Below, in pieces: positions 10,401-19,382 of a stretch of DNA of 63,217 nt. Within the stretch, counting starts at the first letter, position 1. The number at the start of each line of letters is the position of its first letter. The notes below the pieces were generated by a model. It was not told where the DNA came from. It saw only the letters and a program-made list of their open reading frames with translations, and did no database searches. The position numbers were made by a program, and so were the translations under genes. The stretch comes from an uncultured Saprospiraceae bacterium (GTDB lineage: Bacteria; Bacteroidota; Bacteroidia; Chitinophagales; Saprospiraceae): assembly GCA_937928405.1 (NCBI GenBank), contig CALFWZ010000082.1, positions 1 through 63,217 on the forward strand. Reading direction: 5' to 3'.

Positions 10401-13045
10401 ATATCCGCCCAAGTACAACCAAGGCTATCGGCTGTAAAGTTGGCGATGGGATTTGTTACTTCAACGGCCCCTACGGTATTTCGGCCTGCTCGACATCCCC
10501 AACTATCGGTTACCACTAGCTTTACATTGTGTAAACCAGCTTCTGTAAATGTAAAACTTGGGTTCGGATCGGTAGAAGTTCCTAAGTCATCCCCAAAGGT
10601 CCATTCCCAAGATTCAATGGAACTAAATGCACTACTTGCCTCAGCCGAAAAATTAACAGTAAGCGGTAAACAACCTCCGGTAATATCTTGCGTAAAATTA
10701 GACACAGCTCGCCCAACAGAAATAGTTTCAGTAAATAAAATAGTATCCCGACAATCATTGACATCGGTAATGATTAATTGTACGTCGGAATAGGTTCCAT
10801 GATTGTCATAAACAATCACCGGTTGTTGCGCATTTGGGTCTTCAATCGTTGCTCCAGGAGCACTCCACTCCCACTCTACTGCATCCTGAGAATTTTCTTC
10901 AAGCAAGAGCGTGTAAGGCTTACAACCTTCTGTTTCCATAACAGAAAAGCTAGCGGCAGGATTAGTAATTGCAATCATACTTGTTCTCGTATGTGAACAC
11001 TGCGTCTCAGAATTATATACTGTCATGGTGATGGTGTATGTTCCTGTTTCAGTATAAACATATTCAGGATTCAATTCAGTAGAAACATCCGTATCAATAC
11101 CTTCTACTCCAAAATCCCATTCTACAAAATCAGCATCGATTGAATTATTTCTAAATTTTCTACGAAATGGTTCTTCGCAGAAGTTTATTACCTGAAATTT
11201 TGCCACCGGTGCCATCACATGCACATAATCATCGAGTGTTAAGGTATTGGCACAACCATTATGAATACCGACTAAACTAATATCGTAATATCCAGTATCA
11301 GGATAACTCAAAGTAGGGTTTTGCTCATCGGAATTTTCACCATTGCCAAAATCCCAAAACCATTCTTCAATATTTGAGGAAGAAGCATCCGTAAAATTTA
11401 TATCCCATTCGATGCAAGTTTCAACTGGATCGGCAGAGAAGTTGATTACGGGTGGAGTTCCCACTTCGATAGATTGAGAAAATGTAGCCGTGTCTCGACA
11501 ACCAAGGGTATTGGTGACCACTAAAACCACATCGTAAATACCTGTATCAATGACACTAAAAGTTGGCGCTGCCTCAGAAGACGTATAGCTAGTGCTCTCA
11601 GATTTTATTTCCCAATCCCAAGACGTAATATCGGTGACAGAAACAGAAGATTCTGTTAGTGCTACCCCTAACGGTGCGCAACCAGAAATATCCGTATCGT
11701 CCAATACCGCTTTTAGTTCTGTTAAATTAATGGTATTCACCGTGGCAGAATTCGTACAACCATAAACGTTGGTAACCGTTAAAGTCACAGGGTATTCCCC
11801 AAATGCTTCAAAAGAATGAGTAGGATTTTGTTCATCAGAAGTATTACCATCTCCAAAGTCCCAACTCCATGCGGTCGCACTAGAAGAAATGGCAGAAAAG
11901 TTTACCACGTGCGGCAACGCACATCCAATATTATTATCATTAGCATACCAGACATCTGGTTGAGGATCTACTTTGATACATTCAGAAGCATAAACGACAG
12001 AAGGACAACCCTGAGCCGTTCGGGAAAGTCGAACTGTATAACAACCCGGCACTTCATAAGTATGACTTGGATTGGCTTCGGTAGAAGTATTTCCGTCTCC
12101 AAAATCCCATTCAATCTCTGAGGCAGGATCAGGTGAGTTATCTGTAAAACTTACGGTAAGATCTTCACAACCTCCTTGAACGGAGCTAGTAAATTCAGCG
12201 TAGGCACCTACTTGGACATAGTCCGATAAAATTAAAGTATCTGCACATTGAGAAGCCGTGTTGGTGGCGATAGCGGTTACGGTATAAAAGCCTGGGGCAT
12301 TATAAGTAACACTAGGAGGATTGTCTCCTTGAAAGGTATTTCCATTACCAAAATCCCAAGTAATTTGAACATTAGGATCTGGGCTATTATTGATAAAATT
12401 TGCGGTATGCGGTGCCTCACAACCAATCAAATTATTTCCACTCACATCTGCCACTGGAGCTGGAGAAACGCTGATAAAATCTGTTTTAGTGATGGTATTG
12501 GTACAACCGTTTGCATCAATAACAGTTAGGTTGACACTATAGTTATCTGTTATTTCGTAGGTACAGGTTGGTCCTTCATTAGTAGTATTAGAAACCGTTC
12601 CACAAGAACCCCCTAACCCCCACATCCAATCAGTGATAGGAGCATCTGTTCCCTGCGAAGCATCGGAAAACGTAACGACCAAAGGAACACATCCCTGAGG
12701 TTGAGCAGCGGTAAAGTCTGGAATTGGTAAGGAAAAAACGGTAATAAAATCATCTTTACAAATTTCCCCTGTATTGCCGGCATCATCCGTTACCTTTAAA
12801 CAAATAGAATAGGTACCCGGCGTACCAAATATCCGATTGGGATTTTCTTGCGTAGCGTTCAAATCGCCAGTCCACTCCCAGGAGACGATATCACCTGCAA
12901 TGCTTGACGAAGCATCCGTGAAAGAAGCTTGCAGTGAACCACAACCAGTTGTGTTGTTAACCGAAAAATCGGCGGTAACTTGTGCATTCGCTATTTGAAA
13001 AGAAAATAGCAATACAATGTATGTGTAAATGTTTCTTAGTGGCAT
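7463..13045 (-). CDS. Giant PKD-repeat protein with gliding-motility-associated C-terminal domain (T9SS type B substrate)
   Basis: A protein of 1860 residues, near-equal in length and architecture to its neighbour at 1552-7125. It has a signal peptide (IVLLFSFQIANAQ), a long run of PKD-like units with WDFGDGNT and WDFGNG cores, a distal set of Cys-containing beta repeats, and a C-terminal CHU_C domain (VPSAFSPNNDGQNDVLEIFL, FNRWGAKIYEG, VPNGVYIYMIEAECP). The first 130 residues are highly similar to the two other PKD genes (TGCGSLQ, NRIFGTPGTY, FITVFSLPIPDF), so tandem duplication is likely. It is predicted to be a T9SS-exported surface protein. It is the first large gene after the PorP/OmpA pair, but a 588-bp gap separates them, so co-transcription is uncertain. 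Confidence 0.9.
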   Translation of the reverse strand: MPLRNIYTYIVLLFSFQIANAQVTADFSVNNTTGCGSLQASFTDASSSIAGDIVSWEWTGDLNATQENPNRIFGTPGTYSICLKVTDDAGNTGEICKDDFITVFSLPIPDFTAAQPQGCVPLVVTFSDASQGTDAPITDWMWGLGGSCGTVSNTTNEGPTCTYEITDNYSVNLTVIDANGCTNTITKTDFISVSPAPVADVSGNNLIGCEAPHTANFINNSPDPNVQITWDFGNGNTFQGDNPPSVTYNAPGFYTVTAIATNTASQCADTLILSDYVQVGAYAEFTSSVQGGCEDLTVSFTDNSPDPASEIEWDFGDGNTSTEANPSHTYEVPGCYTVRLSRTAQGCPSVVYASECIKVDPQPDVWYANDNNIGCALPHVVNFSAISSSATAWSWDFGDGNTSDEQNPTHSFEAFGEYPVTLTVTNVYGCTNSATVNTINLTELKAVLDDTDISGCAPLGVALTESSVSVTDITSWDWEIKSESTSYTSSEAAPTFSVIDTGIYDVVLVVTNTLGCRDTATFSQSIEVGTPPVINFSADPVETCIEWDINFTDASSSNIEEWFWDFGNGENSDEQNPTLSYPDTGYYDISLVGIHNGCANTLTLDDYVHVMAPVAKFQVINFCEEPFRRKFRNNSIDADFVEWDFGVEGIDTDVSTELNPEYVYTETGTYTITMTVYNSETQCSHTRTSMIAITNPAASFSVMETEGCKPYTLLLEENSQDAVEWEWSAPGATIEDPNAQQPVIVYDNHGTYSDVQLIITDVNDCRDTILFTETISVGRAVSNFTQDITGGCLPLTVNFSAEASSAFSSIESWEWTFGDDLGTSTDPNPSFTFTEAGLHNVKLVVTDSWGCRAGRNTVGAVEVTNPIANFTADSLGCTWADIVFTNNSQGVALDHLWDFGDGASSTEKNPTHTYTTEGIYTVCLTITDKYDCVSTICRENSVNIADPVAGFSVDSTFASCPPLPVNFSNESINADSYTWDYGDNSGLSNLNDPSHIYTIPGVYNVTLKAFRTEACQDSLTTQDLIVLDGPEGEYQFDIDTSCAPAVITFTASSVANYMYIWDFGLGDLDTTQLSAINDQVTFTYTEPGTYYPTLSFLNNTGCFRTLPPVGPIVVASSTPAFEASKTVLCTAGETVNFMNLSSSATAIQAVEWLFEGGSPATSNDFEPQVTYNSPGSFDVRMVIDNGGCTDTLLIPDYIKLGDLPNIDFNVSAVTGCTPLTVNFTDNSSVANSNIVSWEWDFGDGTTADIPNPTHIYYNDIANTYTATLTVTTEDGCTATRSETISLLSVTNISAGEDRTICIGEPTLLEGVVFGDTTGLEYYWSPAQSLSCVACMDPVATPSDTTIYTFVVRTSEGCTSTSEVTVMVKPFPVPVIDVSSDTSICLNEIVQLNVSGGTEVYDYNWDTNVAGLSCYENCQNPVAQPLVSSTYKVTVTTSHGCSSSDSVRVDIVDQSQEFAGEDRSVCAGDTVQLNTSLGRNPEWLVNNDLSCTYCPSPIAFPSETTDYVVQVLTDQGCTIVDTVRVTTFSADDIDAGVDQTICLGDGITLAGQGDGTISWSPANTVDDATILDPEAFPPSTTVYQLQLKNGDCVLTDSVTISVKEKVEITTEDILICEGDSVQLTVQGDANEYEWVRTDRMDLTDPTSPIVYPVETTEYMVIGKLASCSADTAWLTVEVDAAPKVEIPVNYVFFPGQEVLINPVAKGEDRNSYSYEWISTADLDCVNCSDLMIPTPENGTEYKLIVTNTNTDCSKEFKTTLRLLDQCPEDLIQVPSAFSPNNDGQNDVLEIFLNPALPSINSIRIFNRWGAKIYEGSNAGETWDGTANGKLVPNGVYIYMIEAECPLLNNTMVKSGDITIVR

Positions 13046-13633
13046 TCAAAATTACTTTTAGGGTTTCTTGAAAAAGCACATTAAATCTCATATCTGTCTA
13101 GCAGATATAACTCAATTCAGCCACGGGATTATAATTAGATCGAGGGGTAATTGTAGGTTAGATATGTCAATGGTATGGAATAGTATACATCACTAAAGAC
13201 AATATTCATTCCAAAATATATCGATACAAGACGATACAATTACGTTTTATTATATGTACAAAGGTGTCAGTTCGTTTTTTACAAAAGAGTTATTGCAAAA
13301 GAAGGATTAAAAAACAGCCCCCAAAAATAAAATTCGGTGAAACCGTCAGTAGAATGACTTAACGGAGAGAAAAATTTTTTGTTTGGGTTTAAGTTAATTT
13401 TGTAATAAAAAAAATTATATTTCAAAAAAATCGATTAATAATCAAATTTCATGGTTTATAATTTTGGATAAAAGTACAAAAACTAACTTGAGTGCAAGTT
13501 AATAGATTGCTCATCAATATCGCAATAAATACTAAAAAATAATTATGTATTATTTAAAACAGGGGAATCCACGGATAGGCAAATAAGAATAATCAGGGTT
13601 TACCCTTAGCATTAAGTTAATCTTTTAAGATAG
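13046..13633. other. Gene-free spacer between OmpA-like gene and PKD gene
   Basis: 588 bp without a credible gene on either strand. It contains a small hairpin (ATATCTG / CAGATAT around 13091-13109) and very A/T-rich tracts around 13380-13450. TAnnTTTG-like boxes on the minus strand occur at 13322-13329 (TATTTTTG) and directly before the PKD start at 13047-13054 (TAATTTTG), but neither has a matching -33 element. Such a long leader region upstream of a giant surface protein may carry its promoter, but the sequence does not decide this. Confidence 0.45.
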
Positions 13634-15709
13634 TTATTCTATGGTTATTCCCACCAATTCTACTCTTCTTTCTCGAGCGGCGGCTGGTATATAAATAGAA
13701 TTTCGGCGATCCTGAAGAAGATCACTAACAGAGGGAGCAGCAAGGGTTTCTCCAAAAGATTTTTCGCTAATTTTTAATTGTCCACTTCCTAGATAAGGGA
13801 TAAATAATCCATTTTGATAATTCTTGAAAAAATTAATAATGGACATAGTTCTTCTTTTTCCAAGGGCTAAATTATAACCGGACTGTGCGCGAGGACTCGT
13901 AAATCCACGTACCGTTAAAGATACTTTTTTGCCATCCTGCAAATGGGCCATTACCCCTTCTGTAAATTCAAGAAACTGAGCATATCCTTTTATCAAATCC
14001 TCTTCGAAAAAGTTATTTACCTGGGCTTGTTCCTCTTCTAAAACTGCGTTTAGATATTCCGTTCGGCGCTGAAGATAATCATCGTAAGTAGTTTGATAAT
14101 TAGTGGACGTGGTCTCCAGAAAGCTACGGGCATCTGGTTGATCATTGTGAAAATACAGCGGCAATGGCAATGTAGCTTTAAGCTCCTCTACGGTTGTTAC
14201 TACCGGTGGAATACGGACAACCTCCGGTGGAGGAATGGGGTCCTCTATTGGAATGACAGGGATCGGTGTTTCTGGAACAGATACGACGGGAGGAGCAACG
14301 ACGATAGGAGTTGTATCCACTACGGCTGGTATTATTGGAGCAACCGGTGGAACAGGTGGCGTAACCACTAATACGGTAGTATCTTTTTTAGGAACTAGCG
14401 GATCTTTGGGCAAAGGTGGTGGATTTATTTTTACCGCAAAAATATCATTACAGCAAGCTTTGTTTTTTTCTTCCAAATAAAAAGATCCTGCACGGTTTGA
14501 AGAAATATAGGCTTGCGTAGAATCGGCATTTAACGTAAAATAGATATCGTTATAACTGCTATTTAAAGGATATCCAGTGTGCATAGGACGCTCCCATGAA
14601 GTTCCGTTATGCTTGGCCTGAAAGATATCGTATCCTCCTAAATTCTGGTAGCCTTGAGAACTAAAAAACAGACTTTGAGAATTTTGATGATAAAAAGGAG
14701 TGATATCATCCTCAGCGGTATTAATTGTTGTCAGGTTTACAGGGATTCCAAAACCGCTCTTGGTAATTTCTACTTGATAAATATCTAGTCCACCTTTCCC
14801 CTCAGGACGGTTTGAAGAAAAATATAATACTGGCTTTTGGGTCGTTGGGTCTAATCCCCAAGCTGGTTGGGTTGTTGTAAAACCTTCGACATTAATATTG
14901 TCGGGAAGCTTTTGCGATGGTCCCCAGCGCTTTCGTTTGTCTTGATCTCGATAATATATTTGACATTGGATATCAACCTTTCCGGTATATTTACAAAGCG
15001 TATAATAAATTCGTTGACCATCTGGGGTAAGACTCGTGTGTGCCGTCAGTTTATCTTTTTCATTGAAGTTACGGGTCAATGGACGTCCTTTTGCGGTTCC
15101 TTTTTGTGTCAACACTTTAGTGGTTCTTCGTCGAGGAATCGTTTGATCACTCATCATTTGATAACGATAAGACGAATAATATAAGGTATCACCTTGTCGG
15201 ACAGCACCAAATTCAGAATAGGGAGTATTGATTCTTTTATCAAGATGGGTCACCTCAATATTGTGTGGTTGATTAACTAATGACAGCGCCCATGCGCATG
15301 CGTCTCTAGCAGCAATTGCTCTATCTTTAAACGCCTTATTCTGCGTATTTTTAATAAAATCATCGAAACCATTGATTGCTTTTTGATAGTTTCCCAAATT
15401 TTGATAAGCGGTAGATAACCAAAATTTTGTAAGCGGGAAACGCTCCGCTTTTTCATCATTTAAAACATACTGATATTGTTGGATAGCCAAATCGTAGGCA
15501 AAAAACTGACGAGCAGCTTCTCCATATAGATAGCGAGTGGACGTCTCTGAACCAGGAAATTCTAATGCTTCTTCAAAATAGTTCATGGCAGAAAAAAAAT
15601 CATGCTTGGTCATTGCCTCTTCTCCGGCACGAACAAAAGCAGCTTTTGTCTGGGCATAAGTCCCAAACAATAACAGGTTAAATACAATAAAAAGCAATAT
15701 TTTTTTCAT
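13634..15709 (-). CDS. TPR-PD40-OmpA family protein (T9SS/surface-protein partner)
   Basis: A protein of 691 residues with a signal peptide (residues 1-19, LLFGTYAQ). About residues 20-165 are TPR-like helices (AMNYFEEALEF, GNYQKAINGFDDFI). About residues 165-430 are PD40/WD40-like propeller blades with LYFSSNRPEGKGGLDIYQV, LFFSSQGYQNLGGYDIF and AYISSNRAG. A proline-rich linker (about 435-520) follows, then a divergent OmpA-like C-terminal region with VRGFTSPRA and YNLALGKRRTMSIINFF. This order resembles periplasmic proteins such as PorE and OmpA-family proteins found beside PorP/SprF genes. It probably bridges peptidoglycan to the outer-membrane anchor of the PKD proteins. The OmpA part is diverged, so peptidoglycan binding is inferred. 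It starts 24 nt after the PorP/SprF stop. Confidence 0.82.
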   Translation of the reverse strand: MKKILLFIVFNLLLFGTYAQTKAAFVRAGEEAMTKHDFFSAMNYFEEALEFPGSETSTRYLYGEAARQFFAYDLAIQQYQYVLNDEKAERFPLTKFWLSTAYQNLGNYQKAINGFDDFIKNTQNKAFKDRAIAARDACAWALSLVNQPHNIEVTHLDKRINTPYSEFGAVRQGDTLYYSSYRYQMMSDQTIPRRRTTKVLTQKGTAKGRPLTRNFNEKDKLTAHTSLTPDGQRIYYTLCKYTGKVDIQCQIYYRDQDKRKRWGPSQKLPDNINVEGFTTTQPAWGLDPTTQKPVLYFSSNRPEGKGGLDIYQVEITKSGFGIPVNLTTINTAEDDITPFYHQNSQSLFFSSQGYQNLGGYDIFQAKHNGTSWERPMHTGYPLNSSYNDIYFTLNADSTQAYISSNRAGSFYLEEKNKACCNDIFAVKINPPPLPKDPLVPKKDTTVLVVTPPVPPVAPIIPAVVDTTPIVVAPPVVSVPETPIPVIPIEDPIPPPEVVRIPPVVTTVEELKATLPLPLYFHNDQPDARSFLETTSTNYQTTYDDYLQRRTEYLNAVLEEEQAQVNNFFEEDLIKGYAQFLEFTEGVMAHLQDGKKVSLTVRGFTSPRAQSGYNLALGKRRTMSIINFFKNYQNGLFIPYLGSGQLKISEKSFGETLAAPSVSDLLQDRRNSIYIPAAARERRVELVGITIE

Positions 15710-15733
15710 GGAATAATTTTCCGCATTGGGATC

Positions 15734-16765
15734 TTAAAAGATGGGACAGGATTTAGAAGCTTTTAAAGGTTTGACTTTGGTAATTCGATATTGTAGGGCA
15801 AGTTCTGGACCACCTCGTCCATTGGTCGCTAAGTCAAAATCAGATTGATTGAAATCATAACTGAATCCTAGTAGCCAAGCATTGTAAGCAACGGCGATAT
15901 TAGGGATCAGTGCATCTCTAGCACCAACAAACCGATAACTGACTCCAAATCGTAGGCTTAATTCTCGGCCTCTAGTATCGGTTAACTGATATTTGACACC
16001 CGTACCGGCGACCGATTCTGTATAGGTATTTTGTTTTTGAAAATACCCATTAAATTCAAGGCCCAGTTTTTCATTGATAGCGAATCCAATATTTCCATAA
16101 ATAGAATAACGTCTCGGAAGTTCCGTTTTGGTCTGATTGTAAAATCCAACATCCGGTTGGTTTAGATGAAAAACGCCAATGCCTAAATCGCCCCAATATT
16201 TTTGCGCTTCCTCTTGTAAGTGCCAATTGAGGCCTACGCCAAAATCCAGATACTGGATACTGGTTTGGTCAAGATTTTCGCGCGTAGGAGCCGTCCCTAT
16301 GAAAAGATCTCCATTAAATTGATTACCAAAAGTAAGTTGGCTAAGATCAATTCTACGCTGGCCTCCTCCAATTAGCAATCCAGCCGTGAGTAATTGTTGC
16401 TCCGTGAGTTTTTGTGTGTAGCTAGCCGTAGCACTAATATTTGAGTAGGTCAAATTTCCATCTCCGGCGATATCGTGATTAAAAACCAGTCCTCCCGAAA
16501 AGAAACCATTGGGAAAACTAAGTTTGGTTATCTTACCATCCACCACTCCAGAGAAAGTCAGATAATCGACTGGAACAGATTTCCACTGTCTTCTATAATT
16601 TGCTGTAAAACGAATATCTTCTTTAAAAACACCCGTTAAGGCAGGATTGAGCTGTAAAGGAGCAAAATAAAATTGCGAGAAATGAAGGTCCTGACCATTA
16701 AGACCGGAAACGGTTAATAGGGAGAGAATTAAAACAATATTTTTTATGTAAACCTCTATTTTCAA
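15734..16765 (-). CDS. PorP/SprF family type IX secretion outer-membrane protein
   Basis: The family is recognised by the N-terminal hallmark 'QDLHFSQFYFAPLQLNPALTGVF' region, FTANYRRQWKSV, and the C-terminal barrel strands ending in LALQYRITKVKPL. PorP/SprF proteins are small outer-membrane beta barrels. SprF is needed for export of the giant adhesin SprB in Flavobacterium johnsoniae, and family members pair with type B (CHU_C) substrates. The frame is open up to 16795, but the signal peptide (NIVLILSLLTVSGLNGQ) is better placed from a TTG at 16765 (LKIEVYIKN). No in-frame ATG exists near, so the start is uncertain. It is first in a minus-strand group with the OmpA-like protein and three PKD proteins, its likely cargo. 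Confidence 0.88.
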   Translation of the reverse strand: MKIEVYIKNIVLILSLLTVSGLNGQDLHFSQFYFAPLQLNPALTGVFKEDIRFTANYRRQWKSVPVDYLTFSGVVDGKITKLSFPNGFFSGGLVFNHDIAGDGNLTYSNISATASYTQKLTEQQLLTAGLLIGGGQRRIDLSQLTFGNQFNGDLFIGTAPTRENLDQTSIQYLDFGVGLNWHLQEEAQKYWGDLGIGVFHLNQPDVGFYNQTKTELPRRYSIYGNIGFAINEKLGLEFNGYFQKQNTYTESVAGTGVKYQLTDTRGRELSLRFGVSYRFVGARDALIPNIAVAYNAWLLGFSYDFNQSDFDLATNGRGGPELALQYRITKVKPLKASKSCPIF

Positions 16766-16940
16766 ATTTCTAGATTTAACCAAAAAAATCACCATCGCTG
16801 ACAGGGCAGTTTAAGATGCTTTGTACTCAAATTTACGATTATTTTCCATTTTACTCCTCCATTTCTTCTCCTAATGACTAGTTTAGACCAATTGAAATTA
16901 TTATTCTTGCAAAAAGGAACTTAACTTATAATAAAAACAC

Positions 16941-17543
16941 ATGCTTAAAGTAGGAATTACGGGTGGAATTGGCAGCGGAAAAACGACCGTTTGTCGGATT
17001 TTTGAGCTATTAAATATTCCGGTTTACTACGCTGATGATCGGGCTAAATGGTTAATGCAACATGATCCTGACTTAATAAAAAATATCATCGACCTTTTCG
17101 GCACATCTGCTTATTTACCGGATGGCGGTTTAAACAGGGCCTATATTGGCAAACTCGTTTTTTCAAATAAAGCCTTATTAGCCCAACTCAATAAACTCGT
17201 TCATCCTGCGGTTTTTTTAGATGGAGAACGTTGGTTTGCTAAACAAACAAGCCGTTATGCCATAAAGGAGGCGGCTTTGTTTTATGAAACTGGTAGTTAT
17301 CAGCAGATGGATAAAATGATTGTTGTTACGGCAGATCGGGAGGAACGGATTCGACGAGTCATGCTACGTGATGGATTGGAGCGGGAAGCAGTCGAAGCTC
17401 GGATGGATAAGCAACTTCCAGAAGCGGAGAAAATCGCCAAAGCGGATTTTGTGATTTATAATGATGGGAGAGAAATGTTAATTCCGAAGATTTTGGAGAT
17501 TGATTTGTTGATAACTGACCGATCCCGACTGAAAGGAGGGTGA
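16941..17543 (+). CDS. coaE: Dephospho-CoA kinase
   Basis: A protein of 200 residues, the usual size for CoaE. It catalyses the last step of coenzyme A synthesis, ATP-dependent 3'-phosphorylation of dephospho-CoA, in the cytoplasm. The P-loop GGIGSGKTT lies at residues 8-16. YYADDRAKWLM and the KEAALFYETGSYQQMDKMIVV region match the family core. The LID-type segment RVMLRDGLEREAVEARM is present. The coding end (DLLITD) overlaps an octamer-like GATTTGTT unit of the dispersed repeat family, so the last ~10 residues may be repeat-derived. It stands alone on the plus strand, divergent from the T9SS locus. Confidence 0.93.
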   Translation: MLKVGITGGIGSGKTTVCRIFELLNIPVYYADDRAKWLMQHDPDLIKNIIDLFGTSAYLPDGGLNRAYIGKLVFSNKALLAQLNKLVHPAVFLDGERWFAKQTSRYAIKEAALFYETGSYQQMDKMIVVTADREERIRRVMLRDGLEREAVEARMDKQLPEAEKIAKADFVIYNDGREMLIPKILEIDLLITDRSRLKGG

Positions 17544-17571
17544 CGCATGACAATGCGGCAAGGGAAGGCTC

Positions 17572-17650
17572 CCTGCCTGACCGGCAGGCAGGCGCGAAAG
17601 CGGACGAGATGGCATTTGTTGATTCCTACCGGCAGGCAAGGTGTTGATTA
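17572..17650. repeat. Dispersed palindrome/octamer repeat element, two copies
   Basis: Two copies of the GC-rich palindrome lie in this spacer: CCTGCCTGACCGGCAGGCAGG at 17572-17592 and CCTACCGGCAGGCA at 17625-17638. The second is embedded as ATTTGTTGATT-palindrome-AGGTGTTGATTAA. The same arrangement recurs almost identically at 60483-60532 after lpxB. The element stands out by base composition from the AT-rich surroundings. Confidence 0.75.
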
Positions 17651-17701
17651 AAAAATATTCTCTTTTGTTTAAAAAAATAAATTTGAAATTGAAGATGGAA
17701 T

Positions 17702-17756
17702 TTCACTTTTCAACGATTCAATAAGCGAAGCGATTCAACAATTCAACAAACAAATC
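17702..17756. repeat. Octamer-type repeat cluster
   Basis: Read on the minus strand this segment is made of GTTGAATT/GTTGAATC-type units (GTTTGTTGAATTGTTGAATC, then ATTGAATCGTTGAA). It is one of at least eight places in the window with this 8-bp periodic motif. Confidence 0.6.
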
Positions 17757-17772
17757 ATGCCATCGGTGCTTC

Positions 17773-18393
17773 TTATAATTCTATCAGACCTTTTTGGGTT
17801 TTGATCCAGGCGTGGAGTTGTGGATGGGTTCCGTATTTCACCTCGTAGGGAATACCTAGGACACGCCAGTATTTTTTGATCAGTTCTGGTTGGGGATGAG
17901 TGGCGGATATTTTTTCGAGACTCCCTAAGAAGGGCAAGGATTCAGAAGGATGTATACTATTTCCCCAATTAATGAAAAAGGGAAGAAGACCACCAAAATT
18001 TTCGACCGCTGGAAAAGTAGCTTCCCAGTTAATTGGCGTTCCATCTGTTTGTGTACGACTACCTGGTTGGATATCGCCCAATGGAATTTGATGTTGTTTC
18101 GCAAGGTCCGCAATGGTCTGCAATTGATCAGTTTGTGCCACCCAACGAGCAAGGCAAGGTGTTGGATCCTGCTCAATATTAATCCAAAGTTTATTTTTAT
18201 CAATATCTTGTTTGGGATCAGGAGCAATAACCTCAAAATAGGTGCGATTGCCCAAACTCAACAAGGCATTGTGGGTGCCTAAACCGAGATGCTGACCGGC
18301 AAAAATGGGACGAACACCCATGAGATTTTCTACATAATCCATCCCAAGCGATAAATCAGGGGTTGTGAGGATAAGATGGTCTGGGTGGATCAT
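17773..18393 (-). CDS. VOC/glyoxalase-like domain protein
   Basis: About 206 residues from the ATG at 18393 (an earlier in-frame ATG at 18420 would add nine residues). The opening MIHPDHLILTTPDLSLGMDYV and GVRPIFAGQHLGLGTHNALLSLG, with YFEVIAPDP, match the glyoxalase_3/VOC family, in which H4 and an E in the YFEV strand are candidate metal ligands. Members are vicinal-oxygen-chelate fold proteins of varied function, including dioxygenase-like and lactoylglutathione-lyase-like. No substrate can be assigned. It is a single gene between repeat-rich spacers. Confidence 0.75.
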   Translation of the reverse strand: MIHPDHLILTTPDLSLGMDYVENLMGVRPIFAGQHLGLGTHNALLSLGNRTYFEVIAPDPKQDIDKNKLWINIEQDPTPCLARWVAQTDQLQTIADLAKQHQIPLGDIQPGSRTQTDGTPINWEATFPAVENFGGLLPFFINWGNSIHPSESLPFLGSLEKISATHPQPELIKKYWRVLGIPYEVKYGTHPQLHAWIKTQKGLIEL

Positions 18394-18528
18394 AGGTTGC
18401 TTTATGACATGATTTAACAAAAGATCAATATTGAATATTCGATATTGATTTGGAATTAGAGTCGGGTGTATAAAAATTGATGTCGTTAATACTCTACTAA
18501 TATTTTTTTTAATTTACCAATATGCTAA

Positions 18529-19239
18529 TTAGCATCTAGCTTGTTTACGCTTTTTCCCGATTCGATCTTTGTCGATTATTTTTTGAATATAGTCTTTTGC
18601 TAAAGGTACTTTACAAGAAACGTTTTCCATTTCTACGGTGACCTTACCAATTTTTTCGGCGGTTGCTTGCGATTTTTTGGTGAGTGCCTTGATGTAACTA
18701 CCCACGGCAATGACAAAACCATTCATAACGTAGCGGACCCGATTTGGTGGTAGATGATGGATTTCTTTTTCTACTTGCTTTAATAATTGTTCGTAGGTTT
18801 TAACATCCAAATTTTCATCCAGCTGGACGGAAGCATAGTTAGCCAAAGTAGCCCACCCAGCGGCAGCAATATGTTCTTTTTTTGACTTGATCCATTTGAG
18901 GCCGAGTTCAAATCCGTATTCGGTTTCAGCAGCAACCCAAGGAACAGCAAATTCGCTTAGGTAATACCAATAAGCTTTGTCTGCCCAGTCATTGAGTTGT
19001 TTTTTGGTCATCTGCTTTTCGTCTGCCATCAATCCGGCAAGATACATGGCGTCTGAGTTTCCGGTGTCGTAAAGTTGCAGGGAAAGCTCGTGATTCTTTT
19101 TGGTTTTCTTTAGAATCTTTTTCAGGTCAGCTACTTTTACTCCAAAAAATGGTTCTTTCGCACCATGTTTTTTCAGGGTATTTTTAGTGCGTTCATCGCC
19201 GTAGGATGCTAGTTCTTTGAGTACTTCTTGGAGAGTCAT
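18529..19239 (-). CDS. DNA alkylation repair protein, AlkD-like HEAT-repeat glycosylase
   Basis: About 236 residues from the ATG at 19239. The family pattern is visible in FGVKVADLKKILKKTKKNHELSLQLYDTGNSDAMYLAGLMAD and the run of two-helix HEAT-like repeats, with WVAAETEYGFELGLKWI and HHLPPNRVRYVMNGFVIAVG. AlkD-type enzymes excise bulky N3/N7-alkylpurines without base flipping. The frame is open to 19281, but the extra N-terminus (KQLQQFNNSN) is translated octamer repeat, so the internal ATG before TLQEVLKEL is preferred. The C-terminus ends in a basic tail (RIGKKRKQARC). Confidence 0.85.
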   Translation of the reverse strand: MTLQEVLKELASYGDERTKNTLKKHGAKEPFFGVKVADLKKILKKTKKNHELSLQLYDTGNSDAMYLAGLMADEKQMTKKQLNDWADKAYWYYLSEFAVPWVAAETEYGFELGLKWIKSKKEHIAAAGWATLANYASVQLDENLDVKTYEQLLKQVEKEIHHLPPNRVRYVMNGFVIAVGSYIKALTKKSQATAEKIGKVTVEMENVSCKVPLAKDYIQKIIDKDRIGKKRKQARC

Positions 19240-19290
19240 GTTTGAATTGTTGAATTGTTGGAGCTGCTTACTGGGAGGCAAGTTGTTGAA
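19240..19290. repeat. Octamer repeat abutting the AlkD-like start
   Basis: TTTGAATTGTTGAATTGTTG lies directly against the start codon at 19239. It is followed by a degraded palindrome (CTTACTGGGAGGCAAGTTGTTGAATT) that resembles the CCTGCCGGCAGGCA-AGGTGTTGATT element elsewhere in the window. Confidence 0.6.
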
Positions 19291-19382
19291 TTAAAAATAA
19301 GGGTTTTCACCAAGTTCTAAAAAAAATCGGAAAATTATGCTAAATATTTAGACTTTATGAAAATTTTTAATGGCTACTCGGT

